Shown: positions 43,570 through 51,656 of the stretch, in pieces
Layout: each line of letters starts with the position of its first letter
Numbering within the stretch: the stretch's first letter is position 1
DNA from: Sphingosinicella sp. BN140058
GTDB taxonomy: Bacteria; Pseudomonadota; Alphaproteobacteria; Sphingomonadales; Sphingomonadaceae
DNA length: 64,000 nt
Direction: 5' to 3'
NCBI RefSeq assembly: GCF_004135585.1
Contig: NZ_CP035501.1
Location: 3,481,501 to 3,545,500 of the forward strand
Notes under the pieces: generated by a model
Database searches by the model: none
What the model saw: the letters and a program-made list of their open reading frames with translations, nothing else
What the model was told of the DNA's origin: nothing
Translations under genes and position numbers: made by a program

Positions 43570-44835
43570 ATGCGTGGCGACCAAAAACCTTCCCCTTCGG
43601 TTCTCAAGGACAGTGCGCGCGGTGCATTTGACGGCCGCCCGCGCGTGGCGGGCGAGGCGCAGGCGCCGCGGCGTGGGTTGCAGCGTCGGCCCGGCCTTGA
43701 AACAGGGACGCATGACGCCGCGGCGCAAGCTTCCACTCTGCACGTCATCACCGATTATTCGGCGGGACAGGGTGGCGCCGAGCGAATGCTGACCCGCTAC
43801 CTGCGCCAGACCGACTTCGCCAAGGGCAGGATCGTGTCGCTCAAGGGGGCGGCGCCGCAGCTCTACGCGGAATCGGGCAGCCAGGCGAACGAGGTGACCG
43901 CGCTGGAAGCGCGCGGGCCGTTCGGATTCGCGGCCGGAGTGGTTCGGCTCGCACGTCTGATCGCGCGCGAACAGCCGGCGGCCGTGGTCTGCTGGATGTA
44001 TCACGCCCACCTGGCGGGGACCTTGGCGGCACTGGTCGGCGGCTACCGCGGCCCCGTAATCTGGAACGTGCGCACCAGCCTCGACGAGCCGGCCGCGCTT
44101 GCGCCGGGCACGCGGCTGGCGATCTTCCTTGCCCGCATGTTCCGGTGGCGCTGCGACGGCACCATCTTCAACTCGCGGCGCTCGTGCGAACAGCATGTCG
44201 GGATCGGGTACGGGCGCAATCCGGGGGTGATTTCCAACGGGGTCGAGCCCGTCGCCTCGCTGCCGCCGCCGGCCTGGCCGCCTCGTAGGATCGGCATCGT
44301 CGCCCGTTTTCACCCGCACAAGGATTATCCGACCTTCCTGCGCGCCGCGGCCCGGATCCTCGCGGACAGGCCGGATGCGACCATCGTCGCGGCGGGCGCG
44401 GGCGTGTCGCTCGACAATTCTGCTTTCGCCGAGGCGGTCCGTGCGGCGGGATTGCCGGCCGATCGCCTGGAACTGCATGATGAGCTTCAGGATCTTTCGG
44501 CCCTTTACGAATCGCTCGATCTGATGGTGCTCTCGTCACGCATCGAAGCCTTTCCGAACGTGCTGATCGAGGCGATGAGCCGCGGCGTGCCCTGCGTCAC
44601 CACGGACGTCGGTGACGCCGCAGAGATCGTTCAAGGCTCGGGCTGCGTCGTCGCGCCGCGGGATGCGAATGCTCTGGCCGAAGCCATTCTCCGGATGCTC
44701 CGCCTCAGCCGCGACGAGTATCTACATCGCCGCGCCGCGGCCGCGGAGAAGGTCTCCAGCCAATATTCGATCGGAGCCGCGGCCCGCGAATATGCCCGCT
44801 TCATTCGCGCCTGCGTGGAAATGCGCGCGGCCTGA
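43570..44835 (+). CDS. GT4-family glycosyltransferase
   Basis: About 420 residues, GT-B fold. The N-terminal donor/acceptor part opens with LHVITDYSAGQGGAERML, and the C-terminal nucleotide-sugar site carries EAFPNVLIEAMSRGVPCVTTDVG with the E-x7-E pair. Such enzymes add sugars to lipid-linked repeat units at the cytoplasmic face. The first 57 residues before LHVITDY are basic and low-complexity; the true start may be a TTG at 43678 or nearby. Divergent from the flippase and convergent with the EpsG-like polymerase gene. Confidence 0.9.
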   Translation: MRGDQKPSPSVLKDSARGAFDGRPRVAGEAQAPRRGLQRRPGLETGTHDAAAQASTLHVITDYSAGQGGAERMLTRYLRQTDFAKGRIVSLKGAAPQLYAESGSQANEVTALEARGPFGFAAGVVRLARLIAREQPAAVVCWMYHAHLAGTLAALVGGYRGPVIWNVRTSLDEPAALAPGTRLAIFLARMFRWRCDGTIFNSRRSCEQHVGIGYGRNPGVISNGVEPVASLPPPAWPPRRIGIVARFHPHKDYPTFLRAAARILADRPDATIVAAGAGVSLDNSAFAEAVRAAGLPADRLELHDELQDLSALYESLDLMVLSSRIEAFPNVLIEAMSRGVPCVTTDVGDAAEIVQGSGCVVAPRDANALAEAILRMLRLSRDEYLHRRAAAAEKVSSQYSIGAAAREYARFIRACVEMRAA

Positions 44836-44869
44836 ACGCGGCCGTCGACCGGCCGATCGATGCCGCTCT

Positions 44870-46267
44870 CTACCGGCGGTTTGCCGGCGCGACGCCGACC
44901 AGCGGCCGCATCGCCGCAAGGCAGCGCTCCGCTTCCACAAGCGTCCGGCGTCGCCCCTCCGCCTTGGGAAGCTTGGCGGCGGCGCGCAGGTCCGAGGGAC
45001 GGAACATGCTGTTCGCGCAGGGCTGGCCGGGCAGATCGAGGTCGTAGCGCATGGCGAGCAGCTGGAGGCACATTCGGCGCGCGCGGCGGCTCTCCCCGCT
45101 GAGCGTCCGAGGTTCATGCTCCCCTCTGACCAGCCCGCCATTGGCGACGAAGGGGCGCGGGTCGGCAAGCCATGCGGCACATTGCGCCGTCGGTCGGGGC
45201 AGAGGCCGGCCGGAGGCACGCAGCGACGAAGGCGCAGACAGGAAGTTACGATACGGCACGTAGCAAGCTTTGGCGCTCGTCATCGCGATCCAGCCGCCGA
45301 ACAGGATCAGGACGGGCGCAGCCACGACAAGTTGCGCAATCAGTCGCCTGCGGCCCACGGCAACCGCCAGCGGCAATCGTGCCAGCACCAGCATCTGCAG
45401 GGGCACGATATAGAAGCCGAGCCGATCCGCCGCCGTCTCGCTACTCGGCATCAATGCGAAAGCGAATAGCGCCAGTGCCGAAAGGTAGGCCCCGATCAGC
45501 CGCTCCTCGCCGCTCATCTGGAGGTGCCGACGGCCTGCCACGAAGACGATCAGGGCAAGGCCGTTGAGCGAGGCTCGGAAGATCGCGCCGCCGCTCGCCT
45601 TGTAGGCGGGGATCAGGGCCGACAAGCCGGGGATGAGCCACATCGAAAGTGCGAGCGCCAAACCTGCGCCGAGGCCGAGGAGCACGAGCACTCGATCGAG
45701 CCTGCGATCCGCAAAGGGGACCAGACCTGCGAGCGGGAGCAATACGAAGGCTGTCCAGTGGAACAGACCGGCCGAAAGGAACAACAGCCAGGGCAGTCTG
45801 CGTGCGCCGCCGACAAGCGAGGCGAGCGCCCATAGGCAGAGTCCGAGCGCAACCGACTGCCGCGTCGCCGACAGGCCGGCGACCATGATCAGCACCGGCA
45901 GCGCCATCAGGAAGGCCAGGTGAGGGAGCGGCTGCTTCCGCACGAAGAGCAACAGTCCAGTGACGAACAAGGCTGCGCAGAGAAGATTGACGATGCCGAT
46001 GGCGAAGCCGGTCTTCGCCACCGCGATGTTGAGCAGCATGTATGCCGGATCGGCCTGAACGATCGCCTCCTGGGGCGGCAGGATGGTCGCGATCCGCAGC
46101 AGGACCATGTACGGATCCCAGTCGCAGCCAATTTCGCGCCGCAGGCCGATGAAGAGGATCAGCGCGACGGCCGCGGCCCAGTAGACGAGGCGGCCGAGCC
46201 GCTCGGGCAGGCGCGGCGCGCCCGCGAGCGCGAGGGGCACCAGGAGCAGCCACAAATAGATGAGCAT
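44870..46267 (-). CDS. EpsG-family polysaccharide polymerase-like membrane protein
   Basis: A 465-residue protein with about ten helices in its first 350 residues. IGLRREIGCDWDPYM near residue 40 is the FRxxxGxDxxxY pattern of the EpsG family, and GLSATRQSVALGL near 130 its second signature (R-Q). The family stands in for Wzy O-antigen polymerases. The last 110 residues are soluble, Arg/Pro-rich and contain several Cys; they are not part of the usual family and may be periplasmic. Together with the flippase and glycosyltransferase it outlines a Wzx/Wzy-type glycan pathway. Confidence 0.85.
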   Translation of the reverse strand: MLIYLWLLLVPLALAGAPRLPERLGRLVYWAAAVALILFIGLRREIGCDWDPYMVLLRIATILPPQEAIVQADPAYMLLNIAVAKTGFAIGIVNLLCAALFVTGLLLFVRKQPLPHLAFLMALPVLIMVAGLSATRQSVALGLCLWALASLVGGARRLPWLLFLSAGLFHWTAFVLLPLAGLVPFADRRLDRVLVLLGLGAGLALALSMWLIPGLSALIPAYKASGGAIFRASLNGLALIVFVAGRRHLQMSGEERLIGAYLSALALFAFALMPSSETAADRLGFYIVPLQMLVLARLPLAVAVGRRRLIAQLVVAAPVLILFGGWIAMTSAKACYVPYRNFLSAPSSLRASGRPLPRPTAQCAAWLADPRPFVANGGLVRGEHEPRTLSGESRRARRMCLQLLAMRYDLDLPGQPCANSMFRPSDLRAAAKLPKAEGRRRTLVEAERCLAAMRPLVGVAPANRR

Positions 46268-46373
46268 GGTTGGTAAGTCCGCAGCCCCGGATCAACAGGT
46301 CTGCCGCGTGGTGGCGACGGCACGCCGCTTTGGCCAGCATATTCGTGCGCGATCGGGTCGCCCACGGCGGTTC

Positions 46374-46874
46374 TCAGCCGCGAAGGTACAGATCGCTGTC
46401 CGGGTCGCCGCCATGGCCCTTCGCGGCGAGCGTGAAGCCGTTCCGGGTCAGCAAGGCGATCGATCGCACATTGCGGGGATCGACGGTGGCGCGAACCGGC
46501 GCGATGGCACGGGCTTCTGCGAAGCGGAGCAAAGCCCGGAGCAATTCGCGACCGAGCCCTCGGCCCCAATGGTCCGCAGCGAGGCCGTAGATGAGCTCTT
46601 CGCTGCCGTCGCCGGGACGGGCAAAGCCCGCCCAACCAATCAGCTTCTCGCCGTCTCTGGCTATGACGGCGCCGGTGCCGTAGCCATACCGTGCCAGATT
46701 TTCGCGCGACCGGGTGATCCAGAGTCGCGCGCGCGCGGGCGTGAGCGGCCGACCGTCGTCGACGAAGCGGTGAACCCGGGGGTCGGCGAACAGCGCGATC
46801 AGCGCTGGTCCATCCGCGTCGTGGAAGGGCCGCACGATCAGGCGTGGGGTGGTGAGCTCTGCGCGATCAAGCAT
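46374..46874 (-). CDS. GNAT-family acetyltransferase (RimJ/RimL-like)
   Basis: A 166-residue protein of the RimJ/RimL subgroup: TPRLIVRPFHDAD near the N-terminus, then LIYGLAADHWGRGLGRELL as acetyl-CoA site and ATVDPRNVRSIALLTRNGF as the last motif. Members acetylate ribosomal proteins, antibiotics or small molecules; the substrate cannot be told. The ATG giving MLDRAELTTPRL is chosen over an upstream frame start that overlaps the divergent isochorismatase gene. Confidence 0.88.
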   Translation of the reverse strand: MLDRAELTTPRLIVRPFHDADGPALIALFADPRVHRFVDDGRPLTPARARLWITRSRENLARYGYGTGAVIARDGEKLIGWAGFARPGDGSEELIYGLAADHWGRGLGRELLRALLRFAEARAIAPVRATVDPRNVRSIALLTRNGFTLAAKGHGGDPDSDLYLRG

Positions 46875-46960
46875 AACGAGGCGAGGATCTTGTCGGCTCC
46901 GCGCGCTGTCGGCAATGACCTCGAAGGTCGTGACACGCGACAGTCTGAAGGAATCGATCG

Positions 46961-47515
46961 TTGCCAATTTCCGCCGACACTGCCCTGCTCATCATCGACA
47001 TGCAGCGCTGCATGGCCGATCCGTCGGCTCCGCCGCGCAACAATCCGGATGCCGAGGCGAACATCGCACGTCTGCTCGCCGCCTGGCGCGCGGCCCGGCG
47101 CCCGATCGTTCATGCCCGCCATCTGTCGCTCGACCCATCTTCCGGCTTCAGGCCCGGACAAGCCGGTGCGCTATTCCAGAGTGCGTTCGAACCGGCCACG
47201 GACGAGCATGTGATCGACAAGCACGTGCCGGACGCCTTTGCCGCCTCGTCGCTGGAGCGATACCTGCGGGTGCGATCGATCGGCGATCTTGTCGTGGTCG
47301 GCGTTTCCACCAACAATTCGGTGGAGGCGACGGTGCGATCCGCCGGCTGCCTCGGCTTCAGGGTGACGGTCGCGGCCGATGCGTGCTTCACCTTCGATCG
47401 GCCCGATTTTGATGGTCGTCCCCGGAGCGCCGAAGACATTCACCGAGCGAGCCTTTCGAACCTCAACGGCGAATATGCGGCGGTGCGGACCACCGCCGAG
47501 ATCCTCGGCGGCTGA
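46961..47515 (+). CDS. Isochorismatase-fold hydrolase with Ser at the catalytic Cys position
   Basis: A 184-residue alpha/beta hydrolase of the isochorismatase/nicotinamidase fold. Asp13 (LLIIDMQ) and Lys87 (IDKHVPDAF) of the usual D-K-C triad are present. The third position, normally Cys in a T-x-x-C-V-x-x-T loop, is Ser120 (GVSTNNSVEAT). A TTG start with no strong ribosome site is used, 86 bp from the divergent GNAT gene. It may be a hydrolase with altered mechanism, an isochorismatase-type enzyme that does not need Cys, or an inactive binding protein. Confidence 0.85.
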   Translation: MPISADTALLIIDMQRCMADPSAPPRNNPDAEANIARLLAAWRAARRPIVHARHLSLDPSSGFRPGQAGALFQSAFEPATDEHVIDKHVPDAFAASSLERYLRVRSIGDLVVVGVSTNNSVEATVRSAGCLGFRVTVAADACFTFDRPDFDGRPRSAEDIHRASLSNLNGEYAAVRTTAEILGG

Positions 47516-47533
47516 GCGGAGGGAACGTCGCCC

Positions 47534-47914
47534 TCATTGCGGCTTCTGAGGAACTCCGTCGGCGATCTCGTAATAATCACCTTTGTCGGCGACGAAGATG
47601 TGCATCGCGAGCCGGGTCTGCGTCGGTGTTTCGAACGCGCCCATTGCGACCGCGATCGTGTCCTTGAAGATCGGCTTCCAGAACAGGGCCGCGCCGCAGG
47701 TCGCGCAGAAGCCGCGCCTGACCTTTTCGGACGACTGGAACCAGGTGAGGTTTTCGGCCCCGTCGAGGCGCAGGTCGGCTTCGGCGAGATCGGTCGAGGC
47801 CCAGACGTGGCCCGAGACCTTGCGGCACTGGCTGCAATGACACGCGTCGGGCCCCTTCAGCGGCTTCTCGATCTCGAAGCGTACCGCCCCGCACAGGCAT
47901 GACCCCTTGTGCAT
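47534..47914 (-). CDS. GFA-family zinc protein
   Basis: A 126-residue Gfa-fold protein. Ligand motifs are GSCLCGAVRF, CHCSQCRK and CATCGAALFW, so the zinc site appears complete. The frame extends upstream, but MHKGSCLCG is the normal family start. Convergent with the isochorismatase-fold gene, 18 bp apart. A paralogue is present near 18.2 kb; the two are only moderately alike, so they are not a recent duplication. In the following 300-bp gap nothing else is seen. Confidence 0.88.
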   Translation of the reverse strand: MHKGSCLCGAVRFEIEKPLKGPDACHCSQCRKVSGHVWASTDLAEADLRLDGAENLTWFQSSEKVRRGFCATCGAALFWKPIFKDTIAVAMGAFETPTQTRLAMHIFVADKGDYYEIADGVPQKPQ

Positions 47915-48222
47915 CTCCACTCCCCTTCGCTGACGAGGGACGAGCTCAGCATTGCCGCTCGGGATTGGCAAGGTCGAGCGAGGAGGGAGCGACACCTGCA
48001 TACGCTGTTCCCCCGGAGCGAGCTCCCGCGACCCTTCGAAGGCTCTTGTCCATTTCGGAACGATCCGGAGCGCACGCAGACACTCGCCGCGGAGCGAGAG
48101 AAGGCGCGGTGGAGCACGGGGCTGCTGGTTGAAGGGCACGAGGCACGCTTGGCTTCGCGCGTCGGTCTGTGGCAGGGGCTCGCATCGTTGGTTGCGTACA
48201 CTCCCGTCCAGAAGGAAGGCTT

Positions 48223-49362
48223 GTGCCGCACCGCACCTCGCTCGAAGCTGCTCTCAAGAAACTGCACACCCAGGAGAGGCTGACCGACGAGGCGCAGCGG
48301 ATCGCGTCGATCGGCACCTATATCCACGACTCGGTCAGCGATGAGGGTATCTGGTCGCGTCAGCTTAAACGCATCTTCGGACTGCCGGACGATGATGCGC
48401 CGGTTGCGACCGAATGCTTCATGGGGATGATCCATCCGGAGGATCGTTCCTGGTTCCGCGAAGCGTGGATCCGCGCCTGGCGCAGTGCGGAACGATCGGA
48501 AACGGAGCACCGGATCGTGCGAACCGACGGGGCGGTTCGCCACGTCCACGCCTGGGGGCAATTGCTGCAGCAGGGCGACGGCGAACCCGCGATCATGGTC
48601 GGGACCGTCCAGGACGTTACCGATCGGCTAGTCCGAGAAAAGCTGATCGTCGATCAGGCAGAACAATTGCGCGCCATGGAAGCGGAATTGCTTTACCTGT
48701 CGCGCCAGAGCGCAATGGGAACCATGGCGTCTACCCTCGCGCACGAGCTCAACCAGCCGCTGACCGCAATCACCTTCTACGCGGCGGCGCTCAAGCGGGG
48801 TGAACAGGACCAGCGGCGGCGGGACATGCTCGGGACCCTGGAAGAAAATGCCCTGCGCGCCGGCGAAATCATTCGGCGGCTGCGGCTCTCCGTCGAAACC
48901 GGTGTGGCCAAGAAGGAACGGTTCCGCTGCGACGAGCTCGTCAATGAGGCGATCACATTCTCGACCATCGGCTGCGAAGGGGTTGCCTTCGAACTCGATC
49001 TTGCCGGCGAGGAGATATACGGGGCCGACAGGGTCCAGATCCAGCAGGTGCTGGTCAACCTGATCCGCAATGCCTGTCAGGCGGTGAAAACGCGGTCCGA
49101 TGGGAAGGTACGAATTGCCACCAGCAAGGTCCCGGCTGCCGACTTCATCCGGATCTGCATCTCCGACAATGGTGCCGGCATTCCCGAAGCGCTCTTGCCG
49201 CGGGTCTTCGACAGCGGCGTCTCGACCAAGGAGAGCGGAATGGGGCTCGGCCTTTCCATCTCGAGAACGATCGTCGAGGCTCATGGCGGCCGGATCTGGG
49301 CCGAAAACGGCGCCGAGGGTGCGCGCTTCCTGTTCGACTTGCCATTACGGACGGCGCACTGA
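48223..49362 (+). CDS. PAS-domain sensor histidine kinase (FixL/DctB-type), orphan
   Basis: A 379-residue cytoplasmic kinase. An N-terminal PAS3-like domain (IHPEDR ... EHRIVRTDGAVRHVHAWG) is followed by a short helix and the HisKA phosphoacceptor His174 in AHELNQPLTAI, the HELNQP form typical of FixL-like enzymes. N box NLIRNACQAV, G1 ISDNGAGIP and G2 MGLGLSISR are all present, so it should be active. No transmembrane helix. GTG start with GAAGGAAGGC ahead. No response regulator adjoins it, so its partner is elsewhere. Confidence 0.92.
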   Translation: MPHRTSLEAALKKLHTQERLTDEAQRIASIGTYIHDSVSDEGIWSRQLKRIFGLPDDDAPVATECFMGMIHPEDRSWFREAWIRAWRSAERSETEHRIVRTDGAVRHVHAWGQLLQQGDGEPAIMVGTVQDVTDRLVREKLIVDQAEQLRAMEAELLYLSRQSAMGTMASTLAHELNQPLTAITFYAAALKRGEQDQRRRDMLGTLEENALRAGEIIRRLRLSVETGVAKKERFRCDELVNEAITFSTIGCEGVAFELDLAGEEIYGADRVQIQQVLVNLIRNACQAVKTRSDGKVRIATSKVPAADFIRICISDNGAGIPEALLPRVFDSGVSTKESGMGLGLSISRTIVEAHGGRIWAENGAEGARFLFDLPLRTAH

Positions 49363-49412
49363 CGAGGACGCGGCGAACGCTTCTTCCGGTGCGACATGGC
49401 ACAAAGCGGGTA

Positions 49413-49437
49413 GGAACGACCGCAGGCGCAGCCGGTT
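49413..49437 (+). promoter_or_regulatory. Possible EcfG-type general-stress promoter
   Basis: GGAAC, 16-bp spacer, GGTT, one base from the alphaproteobacterial EcfG consensus GGAAC-N16/17-CGTT. It lies about 60 bp before the start of a flavin-type stress protein gene, where such a promoter would be expected. A single match by eye is weak evidence. Confidence 0.3.
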
Positions 49438-49494
49438 GTTCGGGCATGTGGACGCGTCACGGCGCGCCGAAAATGCAGGAAAGGACCGGAAATC

Positions 49495-50109
49495 ATGGCG
49501 GATGACAGCAAGGCAGACGTGTGGGCAATCGTCGCCGACCAGCGGATAGCGATGCTTACCGTCGAGGAAGACGGCAAACTGACCAGCCGTCCGATGGGCA
49601 GCATCGCCCGTCCGGAAGAAAACAGGATCTATTTCGTTACCCGTCTGGACAGCAAAGTGGGCGAGATCGGCGGCTCGGCTCCGGTCAATCTCGGCTATTC
49701 CGACACCCACAAGAACACCTACCTTTCAATCTCCGGCACCGCGCGGACCAGCCAGGATCGCGACAAATTGCGCGAGCTCTGGTCGATGTGGGTCGAAGCC
49801 TGGCTGCCGCAGGGGCCGGACGGCGAGGACGTCGCGCTGATCACGATCGAACCCGAAGACGCCAAATTGTGGGATTCGACGAGCAGCAATCTCATCTACA
49901 CCGGCAAGGTGTTGAAAGCGGTGGCGACGCAGTCGCCCCCGGACGGCGGCCGGATCGAGGAAGTCGATATGGGCGGAACCGGGCAGGGGTTCATCGGCAG
50001 CGGCACGCGCTCCGCCCCGGATGCCCGCACCGCCGGCGCCTATGACAAGGCGATGCGACAGGACAGCGACGAACTCGAAGCGCCGAGCATGGGCGGCCCG
50101 ACCGCCTGA
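49495..50109 (+). CDS. Pyridoxamine-5'-phosphate-oxidase-fold protein (general-stress type)
   Basis: A 204-residue protein. The split-barrel flavin-binding fold is recognisable in AMLTVEEDGKLTSRPMGS, NRIYFVTRLDSKVGEI and LGYSDTHKNTYLSISGTA, matching the general stress protein 26 group. The last 55 residues are an Ala/Gly/Asp-rich tail, probably disordered. GGAAAGGACC lies before the ATG. The SDR-NTF2 gene begins 11 bp downstream, so the two are one transcript. It probably binds FMN or F420-like cofactor; substrate unknown. Confidence 0.85.
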   Translation: MADDSKADVWAIVADQRIAMLTVEEDGKLTSRPMGSIARPEENRIYFVTRLDSKVGEIGGSAPVNLGYSDTHKNTYLSISGTARTSQDRDKLRELWSMWVEAWLPQGPDGEDVALITIEPEDAKLWDSTSSNLIYTGKVLKAVATQSPPDGGRIEEVDMGGTGQGFIGSGTRSAPDARTAGAYDKAMRQDSDELEAPSMGGPTA

Positions 50110-50120
50110 AAGGAAGCACG

Positions 50121-51542
50121 ATGGCGCCCCGCCTGAAGCCGCTGCGCGAGCAGACAATCGTCATCACGGGCGGCTCGAGCGGCAACGGCCTTGCCACCGC
50201 CCGTGAGGCGGTGGCCCGGGGCGCCGCCGTCGTCCTCGCCGCGCGCAATGGCGAGGCGCTGGAGCGGATCCGGGAGGAGCTTGCCGGCCTTGGCGGGCGG
50301 GTCGCGGTCTGCGCCGCGGACGTCGCCATCGAGGCGGACGTGGAGCGCATTGCAGCCGCTGCGATCGAGCATTTCGGCGGTTTCGATTCCTGGGTGAATT
50401 GCGCGGCTGCCGCGACCTACGGAACGGTCGAGCAGGTGACGATCGAAGATCAGCGCCGGGTCTTCGACGTCAATTATTTCGGACTTCTCAAGGGCTCCCT
50501 CATCGCCGTGCGGCACCTGCGCGAACGGGGCGGCGGCGCAATCATCAACATCGGCTCGGTGTTGTCCGACCGCGCGATGATCTTCCAGGGCCCCTATTCC
50601 GCGTCCAAACACGCGGTGCAGGCGGTCACGGACGCGTTGCGCATGGAATTGGAGCGCGACCGGGCGCCGGTCTCGGTCACGCTGATCAAGCCGGGTTCTA
50701 TCGCAACACCCTATCCCGAGCATGCCCGCAACTACATGGATGCGCCGCCGCGGCTGCCGCCGATGCTCTACGATCCGGTCCTGGTCGCCGACGCGGTCCT
50801 GCACGCTTGCGAGGTCCCGCGGCGCCAGCTGTACGTCGGCGGCAGCGGCTATCTCGTCTCGCTGATGGGCCGCGCGGCGCCGCGCCTCACCGATTTCGCG
50901 ATGGAGGCGTTCGGAGCCTCGGCGCAGCAGAAACCAGGCGATGCCGGCGATCCAGCCAAGCGCGACAATCTCTACGAAGCGCGGTCGGACGGCGAGGTTC
51001 ACGGCGGCCAGGATGTCCAGATTCGCCGCACCAGCTTGCTGCTGGAGGCCCAGAAGAGTCCTTTCCGGCTGCCCTTTGCAGTCGCAGCGGCAGGCCTAGA
51101 ACTGATCGGCGCAGTGGCCGAGCGCGCGGGCGCACTCCGCGCCGACACCGTGACCCCTGACCAGGAGAAGAAGATGAGCCGCTTTGCCGATCGTTTCATC
51201 GAGGCCCTCCGCCATCTCGAAGAGTCCGGGGAAACGAGTGCGATCGTGGATCTGTTCGCCGACGGTGCCGAGATCTCAAACCCGCTGGTCAAGCACGAGG
51301 CTGGCGGCCGGGAGGCCGCGGAGCGCTTCTGGACCAGTTATCGCGCGGCCTTCAGCGCAATCCGCTCGGAGTTTCGCCAGGTCGCCGATGCCGGCGGCAC
51401 GGCCTTCCTGGAGTGGGTGAGCAGCGGCACTGCAGCCAACGGCACTTCGTTCCGCTATGGCGGCGTCAGCGTGATCGAGCATGACGGCCAGCGGATCGGC
51501 AGCTTCCGCACCTATTTCGACACGGCGCAGATCCCGCGATAA
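50121..51542 (+). CDS. SDR oxidoreductase fused to an NTF2/SnoaL-like domain
   Basis: A 473-residue two-domain protein. Residues 8-260 are a classical short-chain dehydrogenase: TGGSSGNGLA nucleotide site, NCAAA, and the YSASK catalytic pair with an upstream NIGS Ser. A linker with a mildly hydrophobic stretch (FRLPFAVAAAGLELIGAV) leads to an NTF2-like domain from about residue 352. An ATG at 51174, seven bases after AGGAG, begins exactly at that domain, so a separate 122-residue product is possible. The gene follows the stress-type flavin protein by 11 bp. Confidence 0.85.
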   Translation: MAPRLKPLREQTIVITGGSSGNGLATAREAVARGAAVVLAARNGEALERIREELAGLGGRVAVCAADVAIEADVERIAAAAIEHFGGFDSWVNCAAAATYGTVEQVTIEDQRRVFDVNYFGLLKGSLIAVRHLRERGGGAIINIGSVLSDRAMIFQGPYSASKHAVQAVTDALRMELERDRAPVSVTLIKPGSIATPYPEHARNYMDAPPRLPPMLYDPVLVADAVLHACEVPRRQLYVGGSGYLVSLMGRAAPRLTDFAMEAFGASAQQKPGDAGDPAKRDNLYEARSDGEVHGGQDVQIRRTSLLLEAQKSPFRLPFAVAAAGLELIGAVAERAGALRADTVTPDQEKKMSRFADRFIEALRHLEESGETSAIVDLFADGAEISNPLVKHEAGGREAAERFWTSYRAAFSAIRSEFRQVADAGGTAFLEWVSSGTAANGTSFRYGGVSVIEHDGQRIGSFRTYFDTAQIPR

Positions 51543-51656
51543 GGCGCCCCCGTGTCGCCAAGAAACGGGAGCGCCACGTGGCAGGCACGTGGCCGGGCGG
51601 TGACCCCATTTCTGCCCGGCGACAATCTGGCCTAAAGACGGTGCCGCCGCCTCGCT

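Noticed and set aside
43420..44478. N-terminal extension of the flippase frame
   Set aside because: It runs antisense to the glycosyltransferase gene, is Arg/Pro-rich and lacks helices; the flippase start is placed at 43419 or 43386.
47915..48222. Possible small genes between the GFA gene and the histidine kinase
   Set aside because: All frames are short, mutually overlapping and without ribosome sites or family-like sequence.
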